From: Taenia hydatigena
Taxonomy: Eukaryota > Platyhelminthes > Cestoda > Cyclophyllidea > Taeniidae
Direction of reading: 5' to 3'
Assembly (NCBI GenBank): GCA_036345935.2
Contig: JADWOT020000008.1
Span: forward strand, 2,893,114 to 2,957,113
DNA length: 64,000 nt
Part shown: positions 35,881 through 48,000 of the stretch, one piece after another
Layout of the letters: each line of letters starts with the position of its first letter
Position numbering within the stretch: position 1 is the stretch's first letter
Translations under genes and position numbers: made by a program
Notes under the pieces: model-generated
Database searches by the model: none
Told to the model about the DNA's origin: nothing
What the model saw: the letters and a program-made list of their open reading frames with translations, nothing else

Positions 35881-37651
35881 TGTCTCTTCAATCCTACCTC
35901 AACACCCAACCTCATTGTCTGCTATAATTTACTCCGACGCAATAATCGTTTGCCATAAACTGCGCTTTTGTATCCACGGCATCGTTTCAGTGCTTGTCTG
36001 TTTCCCACGAGGTGGATACTAGTCGCCATCAAGCTTCAGTGGTGTGAAGACAAAGAAGTGTAAAAAGTAAGTGTAGAGTGGATTGTGGGTTAGTGAATGA
36101 TGCGGAGACAACTCATAACACAGCAAAGTCACTCATCGTAGGAGAAGGAGGCGGCTGTCAACACTTAACACATCACCTTCATAGCCATCTCCACTCATTT
36201 TATGTGGATGCGAACAAATTGCCACATCAACACAGTCTACACTGAGCGCTCAAAAGTGTGCGCATGTGACACACCTACTTCTCCACCACGACGAGTGGAC
36301 GGTCTTGCAGAGCACGGCTCAGCACACTCTTCCCCATTCCACACCACTCATCTTGCACATTGCAATCGCACCCTGCTTGGACAAGACAAAAAGCACTGCA
36401 GAGTGCTAGAAAGACCTAACACCGAATGCCTTCCCCTTGGGAAGGATTTATGATGCACGCACATAAACAATTGTGGACTGTCTCCAGTGTGTACATTTGC
36501 TTTAATCAACATCCAAAAAGAAGGAAAAAGTCATCCTTTGCCATATTGTGAGCTAGTTTTTAATGCACTTCCAGCGAAACATTTTTAGAACCCAACACTT
36601 TCCAATCATAAATGTCGAATTCAAGTGAATGAAGTCGAGGGCAGTCACTTCCGTTCGGAGACAAAATTTAAGCTCTCGCATCCAACGTGAAGATCTATTT
36701 TATGAGCCTAACATGAGTTTTCTTTAACTTTGGTCTTATTCAGGATTGTCTTAAATCCGATCCACATGCGTGCAAGTCAGTGCATTCTTTGATTGTCAAT
36801 TTGTCAAAAAGGAACTAAGGCAAATGTGAGGAGCCAGCTTATCCGAACACAATGCAAAATACAAGGGAGTCAAAAAAGACTCAACAATACTTTACGGAAA
36901 TGATGCTCTACAGATGCATTTTTTCAAAGGCAGCTTTTTAAACCTTGTTTAAAGACGCTAGAGTGACTTCGATTGCATCACTTCTTCTCACAAGGTCAGG
37001 GTTGAGGTTGTGCTGGCTAAATTGGCTAGGAACACCATTGCAAAACAGAAATTAGACATCTCTCGATTTGTGCCTACCAAAGTGCAAAGTTGCTTGACAT
37101 TTTTCGAAGAATAAAAGACTCAATGCTCACTTAGACACCTACGGAATCGGTGGACTCGGTATTGCATCACCACTTACCACTACTGTGCCAGACAGAATCA
37201 TCTTGGGCCACAATTTGGAAGTTCATAGTGGGTAGAAACGAACTTACTTTAGTATGCGCGACTTGTGGTGTGGGAATGGTTTTGTCATTGTCAAGGCTCG
37301 TCCCAAGGTCACCTTGTGGCATTAGCCAATCAGACGACTGCCCACTTGTTGGGTCTGGGAGATTGGGCGGCAGTACCGGCAAATATAATAAAGAAATACA
37401 CTTCGATGCGGCGACTGGTGCTTACTATGGACAAGGTCACTTGAGGAGTCAAATTGTCATGATTGGCAGGTGAGTAGAAATCGACCTTGACATCTGTCAT
37501 TTGGTGCAGAGAGTGTGGTAGATGTTAGTGTCGGCCCAGGTCGAGTGAGTTGTCTGTCGGCTTTAGCAAATCACTTGAAATGGGATCTGGTTAAAAACTT
37601 TCGGTATGTAGATTATGCTTTGAAGTAACAGTGGAGCAAGCGAAATTTTTG
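35881..37651. repeat. Palindrome arm B, copy 3 (direct)
   Basis: Direct copy of 29084-30862 with many substitutions and small indels (for example one short deletion near 36040). It is followed by spacer C copy 2. Confidence 0.85.
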
Positions 37652-40513
37652 CTGCAACAATTTATCAGCTAAACCTCTCACATTAGTCGTAGAATGACAC
37701 TGAAGCGGCAAAAAATGTCAAAGTTTGGAATACGAAGTTTTGTACCTAAGCACCTGTGCAATGGAACGTGTACTGTTCACCAGCCATTTACACAATGGGG
37801 CGACACTTCAAGCGCGAAGAGACCATCGGGCGCTGACCTGGTTGAAGGCATTGAAGGAGATCGACTACTCGGTTGCACACTGGTACGAGGAAGTCCAACA
37901 ATATGACTTGTCTGTGCAGTAGAGAAAAGGGAACTGGCATGGTAACGCGGATGCATTGGCCCTCAGACCTCTCCGAGCAGAAAAGCATAGCGGTATAGTG
38001 GGTGGCCTATTTGCAGGCGAGACAACTAACCACCAGTGGAGCAACACGCATAGTTCAGGCCCCGACACGTGCCTAACAGACGAGAGATTATAGGCATCCT
38101 CGAGCAAGTCCACTGCGAAAGAGATGAAATCGTCGAGCTAGACAGCCAGCCACATGTAAAACAATTGTCTAAACACTGCCTGGAAGGTGAGGTTTTGTGG
38201 TCACGTCTCCAAGCGTGTGGTTGTTGCAGGTTGACTGATACAAGCAGTCCTTCAAGAGCTGCACGATCAATTTGGCCATGTAGGCGAGGGGAAGATGGTG
38301 GAGACCTCAACCAATCAAAGGAGACTGCTGACTCTCTTTCTTCCCTGATATGATAGTCTTCTGCCGCATCTGCATCACTTGCAGTAGTTCCGTGAAAACC
38401 TCTTATAGAGTAGTCGCAGCCCTGCAGCCTATGTCTGGCGGTTTTTGGTTTAACGAGTGGGTATAGACATGACGGGTGCTCTGCCACTTACCAAGAGCGG
38501 AAACCGTTATATTCTGGTTATGGTTGACTGCTTCACAAAAGTAGCCGAAGCAAAAATCGTGAAGTCGCAAGACGCTGGGACGGTCGCGCCAACCTCCGTC
38601 AGTCGTTGGGTCTGTGAGCATGGAGTGTCTCAATCAGACTATAGCAAAAAAGGTCCTAATTTGAAAAGCTGAATTTTCGCTTAACTATGCATAAGAACGA
38701 TGAGGACAATACGAGTGTAGGCAAAAATTTTATTACATTTTAACGGCATGTGAATCATTTATTCTGGTAACGCAGGCGGAAATGTCGCGTTTGGTCGCTA
38801 AATCACATATAAATAGTGAAGAGGAGAGATTTTCCCTTACTCTTCCTCCACCCTGGTAATGAATGTGTTAAGACCGTGATGTGTACGCTAATCCCCCAAC
38901 TCATAATATGAATTTTGTCTCCTTGCTGATTATTTCCACATCAAATTATCTGTTGTGGTTTGTTGTCACGGCACAGTCAAATCAATGGCACAGGCAAGAG
39001 TGTCGTGTTGCCAGACTTTCGGTAGGTTTATTGCCGAAGTGCACAATGGCTTCGAAAGTAGGCATGTGGAAGACACGTTCGTATAATAAAAGGGGCACGC
39101 CATTTAGTGAAGACGGAAAGTGGATGCAGCATGAGATGGTGTTTGTGAGGGTTTGCCTTAAATGTGACATTTGTGTGGATGGATTCCCTCCCTCTCCCCT
39201 TCCCTCCCCGCCCTCCAAGCAGTATCATGGCTATCATGCTTCTGCGTTGGTCGAATGTCCAGAAGTGAGCACCGCTACCTTTCAGCATGGAGAATTCGGC
39301 GACCACCACTACTTTTAATTAACATAGTGACATCCATTGAACCCTTGGCATTTAGTCTGCGGAATGTGACTAGAGGCGGATGGTTTTGTTGGCGTACCGC
39401 CCAACACGAGGCGAAAATGGAAGCCTAAATTGTCTCTCTTCTCTTCACACCACCATTTTGTACACCCGACTGAAGAGGTTGGGCTTTTCAGTTCCTTTTC
39501 TCAATAAAAGAACATTCAATTTGACTCTGAAGTTCACATCTGCTGAAGTGGTACGTGATTGTGTTCTTGCTTCACATTCACGCGGATTCACCACCTGTAC
39601 TTCCGGTTCATTGTCCTCGCACGTTCAGCGGCATCAAACTTCATCGAGGCGCGTGCCGCACGACCTATTTGAGAATTGTGCGCTGCTTTGCAGTAAATGT
39701 GTCTCGAATGGACACCTTAGATGCCTGTGACTTTTTCACTGCATTTGGCATTCAATAGTCACTTTTATTCTGAGAAGACATTGTATCCGAATAAAACTTT
39801 TATTTAACATAAAATACCACCAAGGTAGAACGACTGGGTGGTAATGCCTCGATTCTATATTTGTCGATGCTCAAAACATTTCTGTGTGGCGACGAAGCGA
39901 AGACAGCCGCTGTTTGTTGCTGGAGATTCAAAACATCCCAAAGCCATATTTCATTCGGTTCTTGGCATTGTCTCAGCGTAGTTTTAATAAAAGTAGGCAA
40001 TATTTTATGCAAAATCAGGTGTGAATGTACTTGTCTCCAGAAAAAAGAATGAGTTCATTTGCACACTTAAACTAACTGATCCTCATTTCGCCTCTTTCGC
40101 GTTTGGAGATGCGAGGTTTTATTTACCTGTCCATGATCAACTAGTGGCAGGTGGATCGCCTAGTCCCAATGTCATGTTCGTCGCCACTTCGGTTGACAAG
40201 TAAAAATGGAGGATAAGCTTGCCGTTTTGGAAGCTCAATGAACGCCTGGAGAGTTGAGTGAATGCGTGCAGGGAGTAAAATGATAGTCAAAGCTTACGAT
40301 CATCCATTACTAAAACCGCTTAATAGTTACTTTAATGGGCATTGTATTGTGTTGAATGTGAGATTTCTATCAGAGTTTCGTTGACTTTCTACAATATATT
40401 AAATATTTTAAAGTCTATACAACCAACTGCTTATTTCAGTGAACTAATTCCAAAAATGGCAAATCCATTAACAGAAGACTTGGCGTTTTTTCTCCCCTAC
40501 ATTACTGATGCAT
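37652..40513. repeat. Palindrome spacer C, copy 2
   Basis: Same length as copy 1 within a few bases and in the same orientation. Carries the second gypsy relic and the same downstream unknown segment. Confidence 0.8.
37739..38672 (+). pseudogene. Decayed Ty3/gypsy pol relic, copy 2
   Basis: Same remnants as copy 1, but the integrase core frame is open further (38457-38672), through VAEAKIVKSQDAGTVAP and RWVCEHGVSQSDYSKKGPN. The segment where family members have a catalytic Asp reads YSKKGPN, so the second acidic residue of the catalytic triad is lost. Stops separate the RNase H and integrase pieces. Inactive. Confidence 0.75.
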
Positions 40514-42292
40514 CAAAAATTTCGCTTGCCCCGCTTTTACCTCATAGCATAATCTACGTACCGAAGGTTTTCAATCAGATTACAATTCAAGTGATTTGCA
40601 AAAGCTGACAGACAACTCACTCGACCTGGGCCGACACCAACAACTGCCACACTCTCTGCACCAAATGACAGATGTCAAGGTCGATTTCTACTCACCTGCC
40701 AATCATGACAATTTGACTCCTCACGTGACCTTGTCCATAGTAAGCACCAGTCGCCGCATCGAAGTGTATTTCTTTATTATATTTGCCGGTACTGCCGCCC
40801 AATCTCCCAGACCCAACAAGTGGGCAGTCGTCTGATTGGCTAATGCCACAAGGTGACCTTGGGACGAGCCTTGACAATGACAAAACCATTCCCACACCAC
40901 AAATCGCGCATACGAAAGTAAGTTCGTTTCTACCCACTATGAACTTCCAAATTGTGGCCCAAGATGATTCTGTCTGGCATAGTAGTAGTAAGTGGTGATG
41001 CAATACCGAGTCCACCGATTCCGTAGGTGTCTAAGTGAGCATTGAGTCTTTTATTCTCCGAATAAAGTCGAGCAACTTTGCACTTTGGTAGGCACAAATC
41101 GAGAGATGTCTAATTTCTGTTTTGCAATGGTATTTTTAGCCAATTTAGCCAGCACAACCTCAACCCTGACCTTGTGAGAAGAAGTGATGCAATCGAAGTC
41201 ACTTTCGCGCCTTTAAACAAGGTTGAAAAAGCTGCCTTTGAAAAAATGCATCTGTAGAGCATCATTTCCGTAAAGTATTGTTGAGTCTTTTTTGACTCCC
41301 TTGTATTTTGCATTGTGTTCGGATAAGCTGACTCCTCACATTTGCCTTAGTTCCTTTTTGACAAATTGACAATCAAAGAATGCACTGACTTGCTCGCATG
41401 TGGATCGGATTTAAGACAATCCTGAATAAGACCAAAGTTAAAGAAAACTCATGTTAGGCTCATAAAATAGGTCTTCACGTTGGATGCGAGTAGTTATATT
41501 TTGTCCCCGAACGGAAGTGACTGCCCTCGACTTCATTCATTTCAATTCGACATTTATGATTGGAAAGTGTTGGGTTCTAAAAATGTTTCGCTGGAAGTGC
41601 ATTAAAAACTAGCTCACAATATGGCAAAGGATGACTTTTTCCTTCTTTGTGGATGTTGATTAAAGCAAATGTACACACTGGAGACAGTCCACAATTGTTT
41701 ATGTGCGTGCATCATAAATCCTTTCCAAGGGGAAGGCATTCGGTGTTGGGTCTTTCTAGCACTCTGCAGTGCTTCTTGTCTCGTGCAAATGGGTTGCGAT
41801 GGCAATGTGCAAGATGAGTGGTGTGGAATGGGGAAGAGTGTGCTGAGCCGTGGTCTGCAAGACCTTCCACTCGTCGTGGTGGAGAAGTAGGTGTGTCAAA
41901 TGCGCACACTTTTGAGTGCTCAGTGTAGACTGTGTTGATGTAGCAATTTGTTCGCATCCACATAAAATGAGTGGAGATGGCTATGAAGGTGATGTGTTAA
42001 ATGTTGACAGCCGCCACCTTCTCCTGCGATGAGTGGCTTTGCTGCGTTATGAGTTGTCTCTGCATCATTCACTAACCCACAATCCACTCTACACTTACTC
42101 CTTACACTTCTTCGTCTTTGCACCACAACACTACTGAAGCTTGATGGCGACTAGTATTTACCTCGTGGGAAACAGACAAGCACTGAAACGATGCCGTGGA
42201 TACAAAACTGCAGTTTATGGCATACGATTAATGCGTCGGAAGAAATTATAGCAGACAACGAGGTTGGGTTGAGGTGGGAGAGAAGAAACACC
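40514..42292. repeat. Palindrome arm B, copy 4 (inverted)
   Basis: Reverse complement of arm B. It is closest to copy 1 at the far left: the 41.6-42.3 kb part matches 29.1-29.8 kb almost base for base, whereas the two inner copies differ from both. Confidence 0.85.
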
Positions 42293-42317
42293 CCCTCCTC
42301 CTCCTCCTCCTCCTCCA
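42293..42317. repeat. CCT microsatellite at the A/B junction (right)
   Basis: Mirror of 29059-29083, with the same unit number within the resolution of reading. Confidence 0.85.
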
Positions 42318-42363
42318 CATCTTTCCATGCCATTATCGCCTTCTGTTTTATTTTTCCATTTAG

Positions 42364-43665
42364 ATGATGCTACTGCTTCTTCTTGCAACTCTTCTTGCCA
42401 CGTCGCCAGTTCGCAGCGATTACTGTCTCGAGGGTGTTGCTGCTGACAACTGTGACGATTTGGATGCAATCACCAAACGACTCTTCACCAATTACTCACG
42501 TTACGAACGACCGAAGCCACGACGTCTTGCAGCGCACAACACCACAACACCAACTGACACTGTTTTCGTGGAGATCAACATGCACATTAACACAATCAGT
42601 GCGGTGAATGTTGTTGACATGGATTATAGGTTGGATATTCTGCTGCGTCAGCGTTGGTATGATCCACGTCTTGACGTTGGTGATCGTTACAACTACAGTG
42701 CGGTGCCGATCCACCTGTACATGCGTGATATTTGGTTGCCCGATCTGTTCTTCCGCAACGCCAAGTCATCCACCCTACACGCCATCACCACACCCAACAC
42801 ACTGGCATGGATCACCTCCAACGGTATGATCACTTACAGTCAAAAGCTGACAGTTGTACTGTTGTGCCACATGGAATTGTGGGACTTCCCCATGGACACA
42901 CAGTACTGCTCGGCCAACATTGGCAGTTATGGCTACTCGACACGCGACGTGCAATTCCGATGGTGGAATGCGGGTGGGTACGACAGGAGCGGGCAAAGAC
43001 GAGACGACTCGGCACTGAATGCGGCTGTTCAGTTGGAGGAGAGGGAAATGAATGAATATGCTGTGGTGAAGCACACCTGCACGTACTGTGATCGCACCTA
43101 CACAGCAACCGGTAATTTCACCTGCCTGAATGTGGAATTTGAGTTGAGTCGTAAATTTGGCTTCTACCTCATCTACGCCTACTTGCCATCTCTGTTGGTG
43201 GTGCTGATCGCGTGGATGTCATTCCTCATTGACTGCGAGGCGACGGCTGCAAGAACGTCGCTTGGTTTGCTCACTGTCCTCTCCTTAATCACGCAAAGTG
43301 CTGCAGTCTTGTCTCAACTCCCCAGAGTGTCATACATCAAAGCAATTGACACATGGTTCTTCACCTGTTTCTCCTTTGTGGTAGGAGCTCTGTTGGAATT
43401 TGCTTTTGTCAATACAGCCGCCAGAAGGGAGGCTCGAATGCTCGGGAAACGGAGGAGAAGCCCCTCGTCCGACCTCTCCGTGGTAGGTGGTGCAGCAAAC
43501 GAGTCGATGGCAGTGAAGTTGTCAAGACGAGCAAGAATGTGTTGTCCGACTGCGAGATGTTTGGATCGAGTTTGTGCACTAGTGTATCCTCTCTGTTTCC
43601 TCCTATTTAACGTTACCTACTGGTCGGTCTACCTCCACCACTCTCACTCACACCACAGAAAATAA
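42364..43665 (+). CDS. Cys-loop ligand-gated chloride channel-like subunit, intronless (right copy)
   Basis: 433 residues with the same architecture as the left copy: signal peptide, Cys-loop C168-C182, second cysteine pair, four membrane segments, and an anion-channel M2 start (ATAARTSLG). Eight replacements separate the copies: V203A, T216S, V217A, E362K, T368S, D375G, T379N and R385K (left to right copy). Five of them fall in the M3-M4 loop. In M3, the residue aligned with glycine-receptor A288 (a Gly in ivermectin-sensitive nematode GluCl) is Phe (TWFFTCF). It is convergent with the M6 gene downstream. The last codon and TAA form part of an AATAAA signal. The single exon is unusual beside the intron-rich neighbours and suggests a retrocopy origin. 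Confidence 0.9.
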   Translation: MMLLLLLATLLATSPVRSDYCLEGVAADNCDDLDAITKRLFTNYSRYERPKPRRLAAHNTTTPTDTVFVEINMHINTISAVNVVDMDYRLDILLRQRWYDPRLDVGDRYNYSAVPIHLYMRDIWLPDLFFRNAKSSTLHAITTPNTLAWITSNGMITYSQKLTVVLLCHMELWDFPMDTQYCSANIGSYGYSTRDVQFRWWNAGGYDRSGQRRDDSALNAAVQLEEREMNEYAVVKHTCTYCDRTYTATGNFTCLNVEFELSRKFGFYLIYAYLPSLLVVLIAWMSFLIDCEATAARTSLGLLTVLSLITQSAAVLSQLPRVSYIKAIDTWFFTCFSFVVGALLEFAFVNTAARREARMLGKRRRSPSSDLSVVGGAANESMAVKLSRRARMCCPTARCLDRVCALVYPLCFLLFNVTYWSVYLHHSHSHHRK

Positions 43666-45040
43666 ACGTTGTGTTTGAAGCATTAACGAACAAAGTGTTA
43701 AAGTGATCAGCTTGGGATGGGAAGGGGATAGGCCCGAACTCCCACGAGACCAGGGCCACTGAGAGCATTACTTTTGGGGCGAAAAGCAGGTTTATTTCCC
43801 AGGTGTCGAAGGTTTCGTGCCTTGCAGAATGCAGAGGGAATGTAGAACACGGGATGCATATGAGGAAGAGGTTGCGGTACCGTCATTCCATCTAATGCCA
43901 TCCTCAAATGCGGTGTGTCACCGTGGCGCTGACACATTTTGTTGGGTCTGTTCAGGTTTCCCAAGACGAGATGTGTGAGGCGCTCCTCAGCATTGTCAGT
44001 GAATGATGATTGGCTGCTTATTAGGTGGTAGGGAGAAATCAAGAATTCATGTTTATGATAAGTCAATGGGTTAAAAAAACACTAAAGAATGATTCGTTCT
44101 CTTCAAATCAGAGAAGCAAGATTCGTTTAATTATTCCTCCTTTAAGTGTACGCAGTTATTTTCTGCCTTGACAGATTAATGAAACTAAATGCTAGTAGCT
44201 CAGCTTCTCGTCCCCTTTGTCACTGGTGTAAATAGCTCATTAATGAGCGAATCATCTTGTGCGATGGACTGATATAATCCGAAAAGTGATGCCGTCACAC
44301 TTTCATCTTTGTGCTCAGTGTTCGTTGCGTTTATGAGGTGATGGTGCAGTGCTTAAGAGCAGGTAGGAGTTACCACCCGCCGATTATTCATGGCGATGAC
44401 TGCTTTCCTGTGCTCTGCCAATGGTACATAAACCGATGCATGACGGATCAACCATTCCACACTACACCTTCTCCTTGCTGACACTGCAGAGCACACTCAG
44501 TTTCGTAAAATAGCACCATTTACACTTAGCTCACATTTGTTTTGCTGAGTTAAGGTTAAAATATAGTCCTACCTCTCATTCTTGAATGCGATTAGAAGGG
44601 AAGGCAAGAAAACCTGTGAGTAGGAAGACGAGTTTACTCAAATCACTGTTACCAGTATTATCGGAAGTGGAAAGACTGCCAACCATTCCTCAAGCCAAGT
44701 GTCCAACATTGTGAAACATGTAAATTTTTACTTTATTTACACAACCCACTATTGGTGTCGTTGGAAGGGATGCAGGCGTAGTGCACGAAAAAAGGGGATG
44801 AAGTATGGAAGAAAGTAGCAATAGTTGAGTAGAGGAATCATATTGATTGGTTATGTGCCATGAAGAATGAAGTGAAGTGGGGACATGCAGGAGACATTGT
44901 AAAAATAGACGAAGTATGAATGGAGAAAAGGCGGTCTCTTGTACAACCTGTTGGTGGGCGACTAGCACTCCCACACACAGCAGGACAATTGTTATGGAGG
45001 CGGATGTTATGGATGTGGACGCGTTAGGCGTAGAAGGAAG
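43666..45040. other. Convergent intergenic spacer, channel and M6 3' ends
   Basis: 1.4 kb between the channel stop and the M6 stop. It must hold the M6 3' UTR. Near 44735 TTTATT on the plus strand gives an AATAAA for the minus-strand gene only if the UTR is about 300 nt. No further gene. Confidence 0.45.
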
Positions 45041-48000
45041 TCAATGACGCAGTCGAATGGTTTCGTCGTCATTCACTGATGGCTCGTAGTAACGCAGTTC
45101 TTTCAACCGAGCACAATTCATCGCCACAGCACATATCAACATAATCTTAAAGTAAAAGCACGATATACTTGCTACTGAAACAACTTCAGTAAAGGCAGTG
45201 ATGCACACGTAAGGCTGAATGCAAAATGGTACCGTGCCGTGGTGAAGGCGATGTTTGTCTAAAATTGCGGGTGCCATCTCTATGGAAGCACGCACTATTG
45301 CATTTATCTCCTTTGTCTTTCCTGACACCTCATTGCCTTAACAGTGACGATATTTTTGGGCTACGTGAATTTTCTATTTTGCCCAAATAAAGCCATTTAA
45401 TTCATGCTGCTTACGAAGATGAAGTAGAAACTTACGTAAGAGAGACAAGTTATGATTGCTCCAAGGTAGGCGACACAAATGAAAATCAGAGGGCTTCGTA
45501 ATCGCGCGGCTAGATCGGCCGAATCGAGCATGAGTGGTCTTCCATCCGAATCATAGAGTCCTACCAATTGCACCCCAAAAAGATGATCATTTTCTCTAAA
45601 AATCCTAACTTGCACGAAGTTCACTACCAAGCGTTTTCTTCACACTCACCGTAGTATGAAAGATCAACTTTGGTGGGATCGCAGCTAAAAAAGTTGGCGA
45701 TTACTTGAGAGGGATCGACATCCAAACCATTCACTCGTGAAACACGAGGTCCCACGGTTACACCGAATTCCTCATTTTCGTCTTGACGGATCACACGAAC
45801 TAGTGGCTCCTCTGTGCTGAGTGAGCGTGCCGGTGCGGCATCTCTATACAAGAGGAGGGCCCCACTCATTACGGGGTACGTTAGCAGACAGGCGACGAGA
45901 GTCCAAAACAATATTGCGAAAACAAGGCAGATGAGAAGCTGAAATAAGGAAAACAATGTCGCTAAGGGAAGGTTATTTAAAGTGACAGAAATTTAAGGGA
46001 GAAATAAACAAGCCTCCTATTAACGAATTTGACATTTTTGGAAGTAGTTCATTGAAATAAGCAGAAGAGTTATTTGATTAAACCATGTGGTAAATGAATA
46101 GTTGGTTGGACTTAAAAATATACAATACTTGGCACCAAGTAATGCTCATTGAAGTAGCTTAAAAGCGACTCAGGAACAGACGACCATAGGCTTCAGCTAT
46201 CATCTCGCTTCCAGCCCACATTCACCCAACTCTGTAAGAGTTCACCGAGTTCCCAAACCGGCAAGCTTATCCCCCAACGTTGCTTATCAACGGATATATC
46301 GCCGGACACGGCATCGGGACCTCTAGCCTTTTATTTTTCTCATACACAACTAGAGAGAAGTCCATTGCACACCCGGCTAGCACCCGCACCTTTACTGGCT
46401 TAGTGAACCCAGTTTTTGACGAAAAGGTGCAATTTATAATTCGTAAATAGGTCGTGCGGCACGCGCCTCGATAAAGTTTGATGCCGCTGAACGTGCGAGG
46501 ACAATGAACCGGAAGTACAGGTGGTGAATCCGCGTGAATGTGAAGCAAGAACACAATCACGTACCACTTCAGCAGATGTGAACTTCAGAGTCAATTTTAA
46601 TGTTCTTTTATTGCGAAAGGAATTGAAAAACCTAACCTCTTCAGTCAGGTGTACAAAATGGTGGTGTGAAGAGAAGAGAGACAATTTAGGCTTCCATTTT
46701 CGCCTCGTGTTGGGCGGTACGCCAACAAAACCATCCGCCTCTAGTCACATTCCGCAGACTAAATGCCAAGGGTTCAATGAATGTCACTATGTTAATTAAA
46801 AGTAGTGGTGGTCGCCGAATGCTCCATGCTGAAAGGTAGCGGTGGTCACTTCTGGACATTCGACCGACGCAGAAGCATGATAGCCATGATACTGCTTGGA
46901 GGGCGGGGGGAGGAAGGGGGGAGGGAGGGAGGGAATCCATCCACACAAATGTCACATTTAAGGCAAACTCTCACAAACACCATCTCATCCTGCATCCACT
47001 TTCCGTCTTCACTAAATGGCGTGCCCCTTTTACTATACGAACGTGTCGCACACACTCCTACTTTCGAAGCCATTGTGCACTTCGGCAATAAACCTACCGA
47101 AAGTCTGGCAACACGACACTCTTGCCTGTGCCATTGATTTGACTGTGCCGTGACAACAAACCACAACAGATAATTTGATGTGGAAATAATCAGCAAGGAG
47201 ACAAAATTCATATTATGAGTTGGGGGATTAGCGTACACATCACGGTCTTGACACATTCATTACCAGGGTGGAGGAAGAGTAAGGAAACAACTCCTCCTCA
47301 AAGTCTGCGTGTGTTTTAGCGATCAAATATTATTTGGCGCTAAAACGTGATGACTTTTGAATGCCTACTTAACCAACCGGACACACCACACTTGCAGTGA
47401 ATCATCAAGACCACGAGGCTGCATTAGTGACTATTTTTATCTCTTTTGCTTCAAAAACAACAAAAAGAGCCAACACTAATAGCAACATTTATGAAAGCAG
47501 TTTAGGAGCCTCACCGTAGAATTCAGGCACCTTCCGCAAGTAGTGGCTCTTGTACTCTCAAAGCACCGTTTGGCATTCCAGCCCGAAGAAATAGCGCAAA
47601 TAATGTAGACAGTAATTACAAAAAGGCCTGTAGCTCCAACGATTGCGTAGATTGCATAGTCCATATACGGGAACCTGCAAAGGCGATTAAAATAATCGTT
47701 TTTTTTAGGTTCTAGAAAACTCGTTTAAACTGGTTTGAACGAAGAGTTGCATGGACCGCCTGAAAAGGGAGCGCACAGAAAGCACACTTTTACTGATATT
47801 TTTCGGACCTTTCCCTTTTAGTCATCGAATGCGTCAGACCACCAGTAATTATTCAGTCTTTGCACAATTCGGACACACAAATCTCACTTCACGTTTACTA
47901 TACCACAGGCGCGTCCTTATGAGAAAAAAAACGGACAGTAGAGCTGCCAATACTGAAGACTGTGTGAAAAAAAAGGAGCATTCTAACTAACTTGCCGATG

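Larger units (their letters stand above)
42318..45254. repeat. Palindrome outer arm A (right copy, probably ancestral)
   Basis: Inverted match of 26122-29058. On this side the M6 exon within the arm is connected to the other five M6 exons, and the breakpoint (about 45254) falls inside M6 intron 5. This makes the right copy the likely original. Confidence 0.85.

Noticed and set aside
35705..36022. Long open frames coding for poly-Gly, poly-Arg or poly-Leu
   Set aside because: They are translations of the GGA/CCT microsatellite in three frames and carry no other protein signal.
26122..45254. Whole palindrome as a hairpin-read or chimeric assembly artefact
   Set aside because: The arms differ by many substitutions, including eight amino-acid changes between the channels, and the spacers differ in lesions. 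A sequencing hairpin would give identical arms. Local misjoining around the N at 35542 is still possible.
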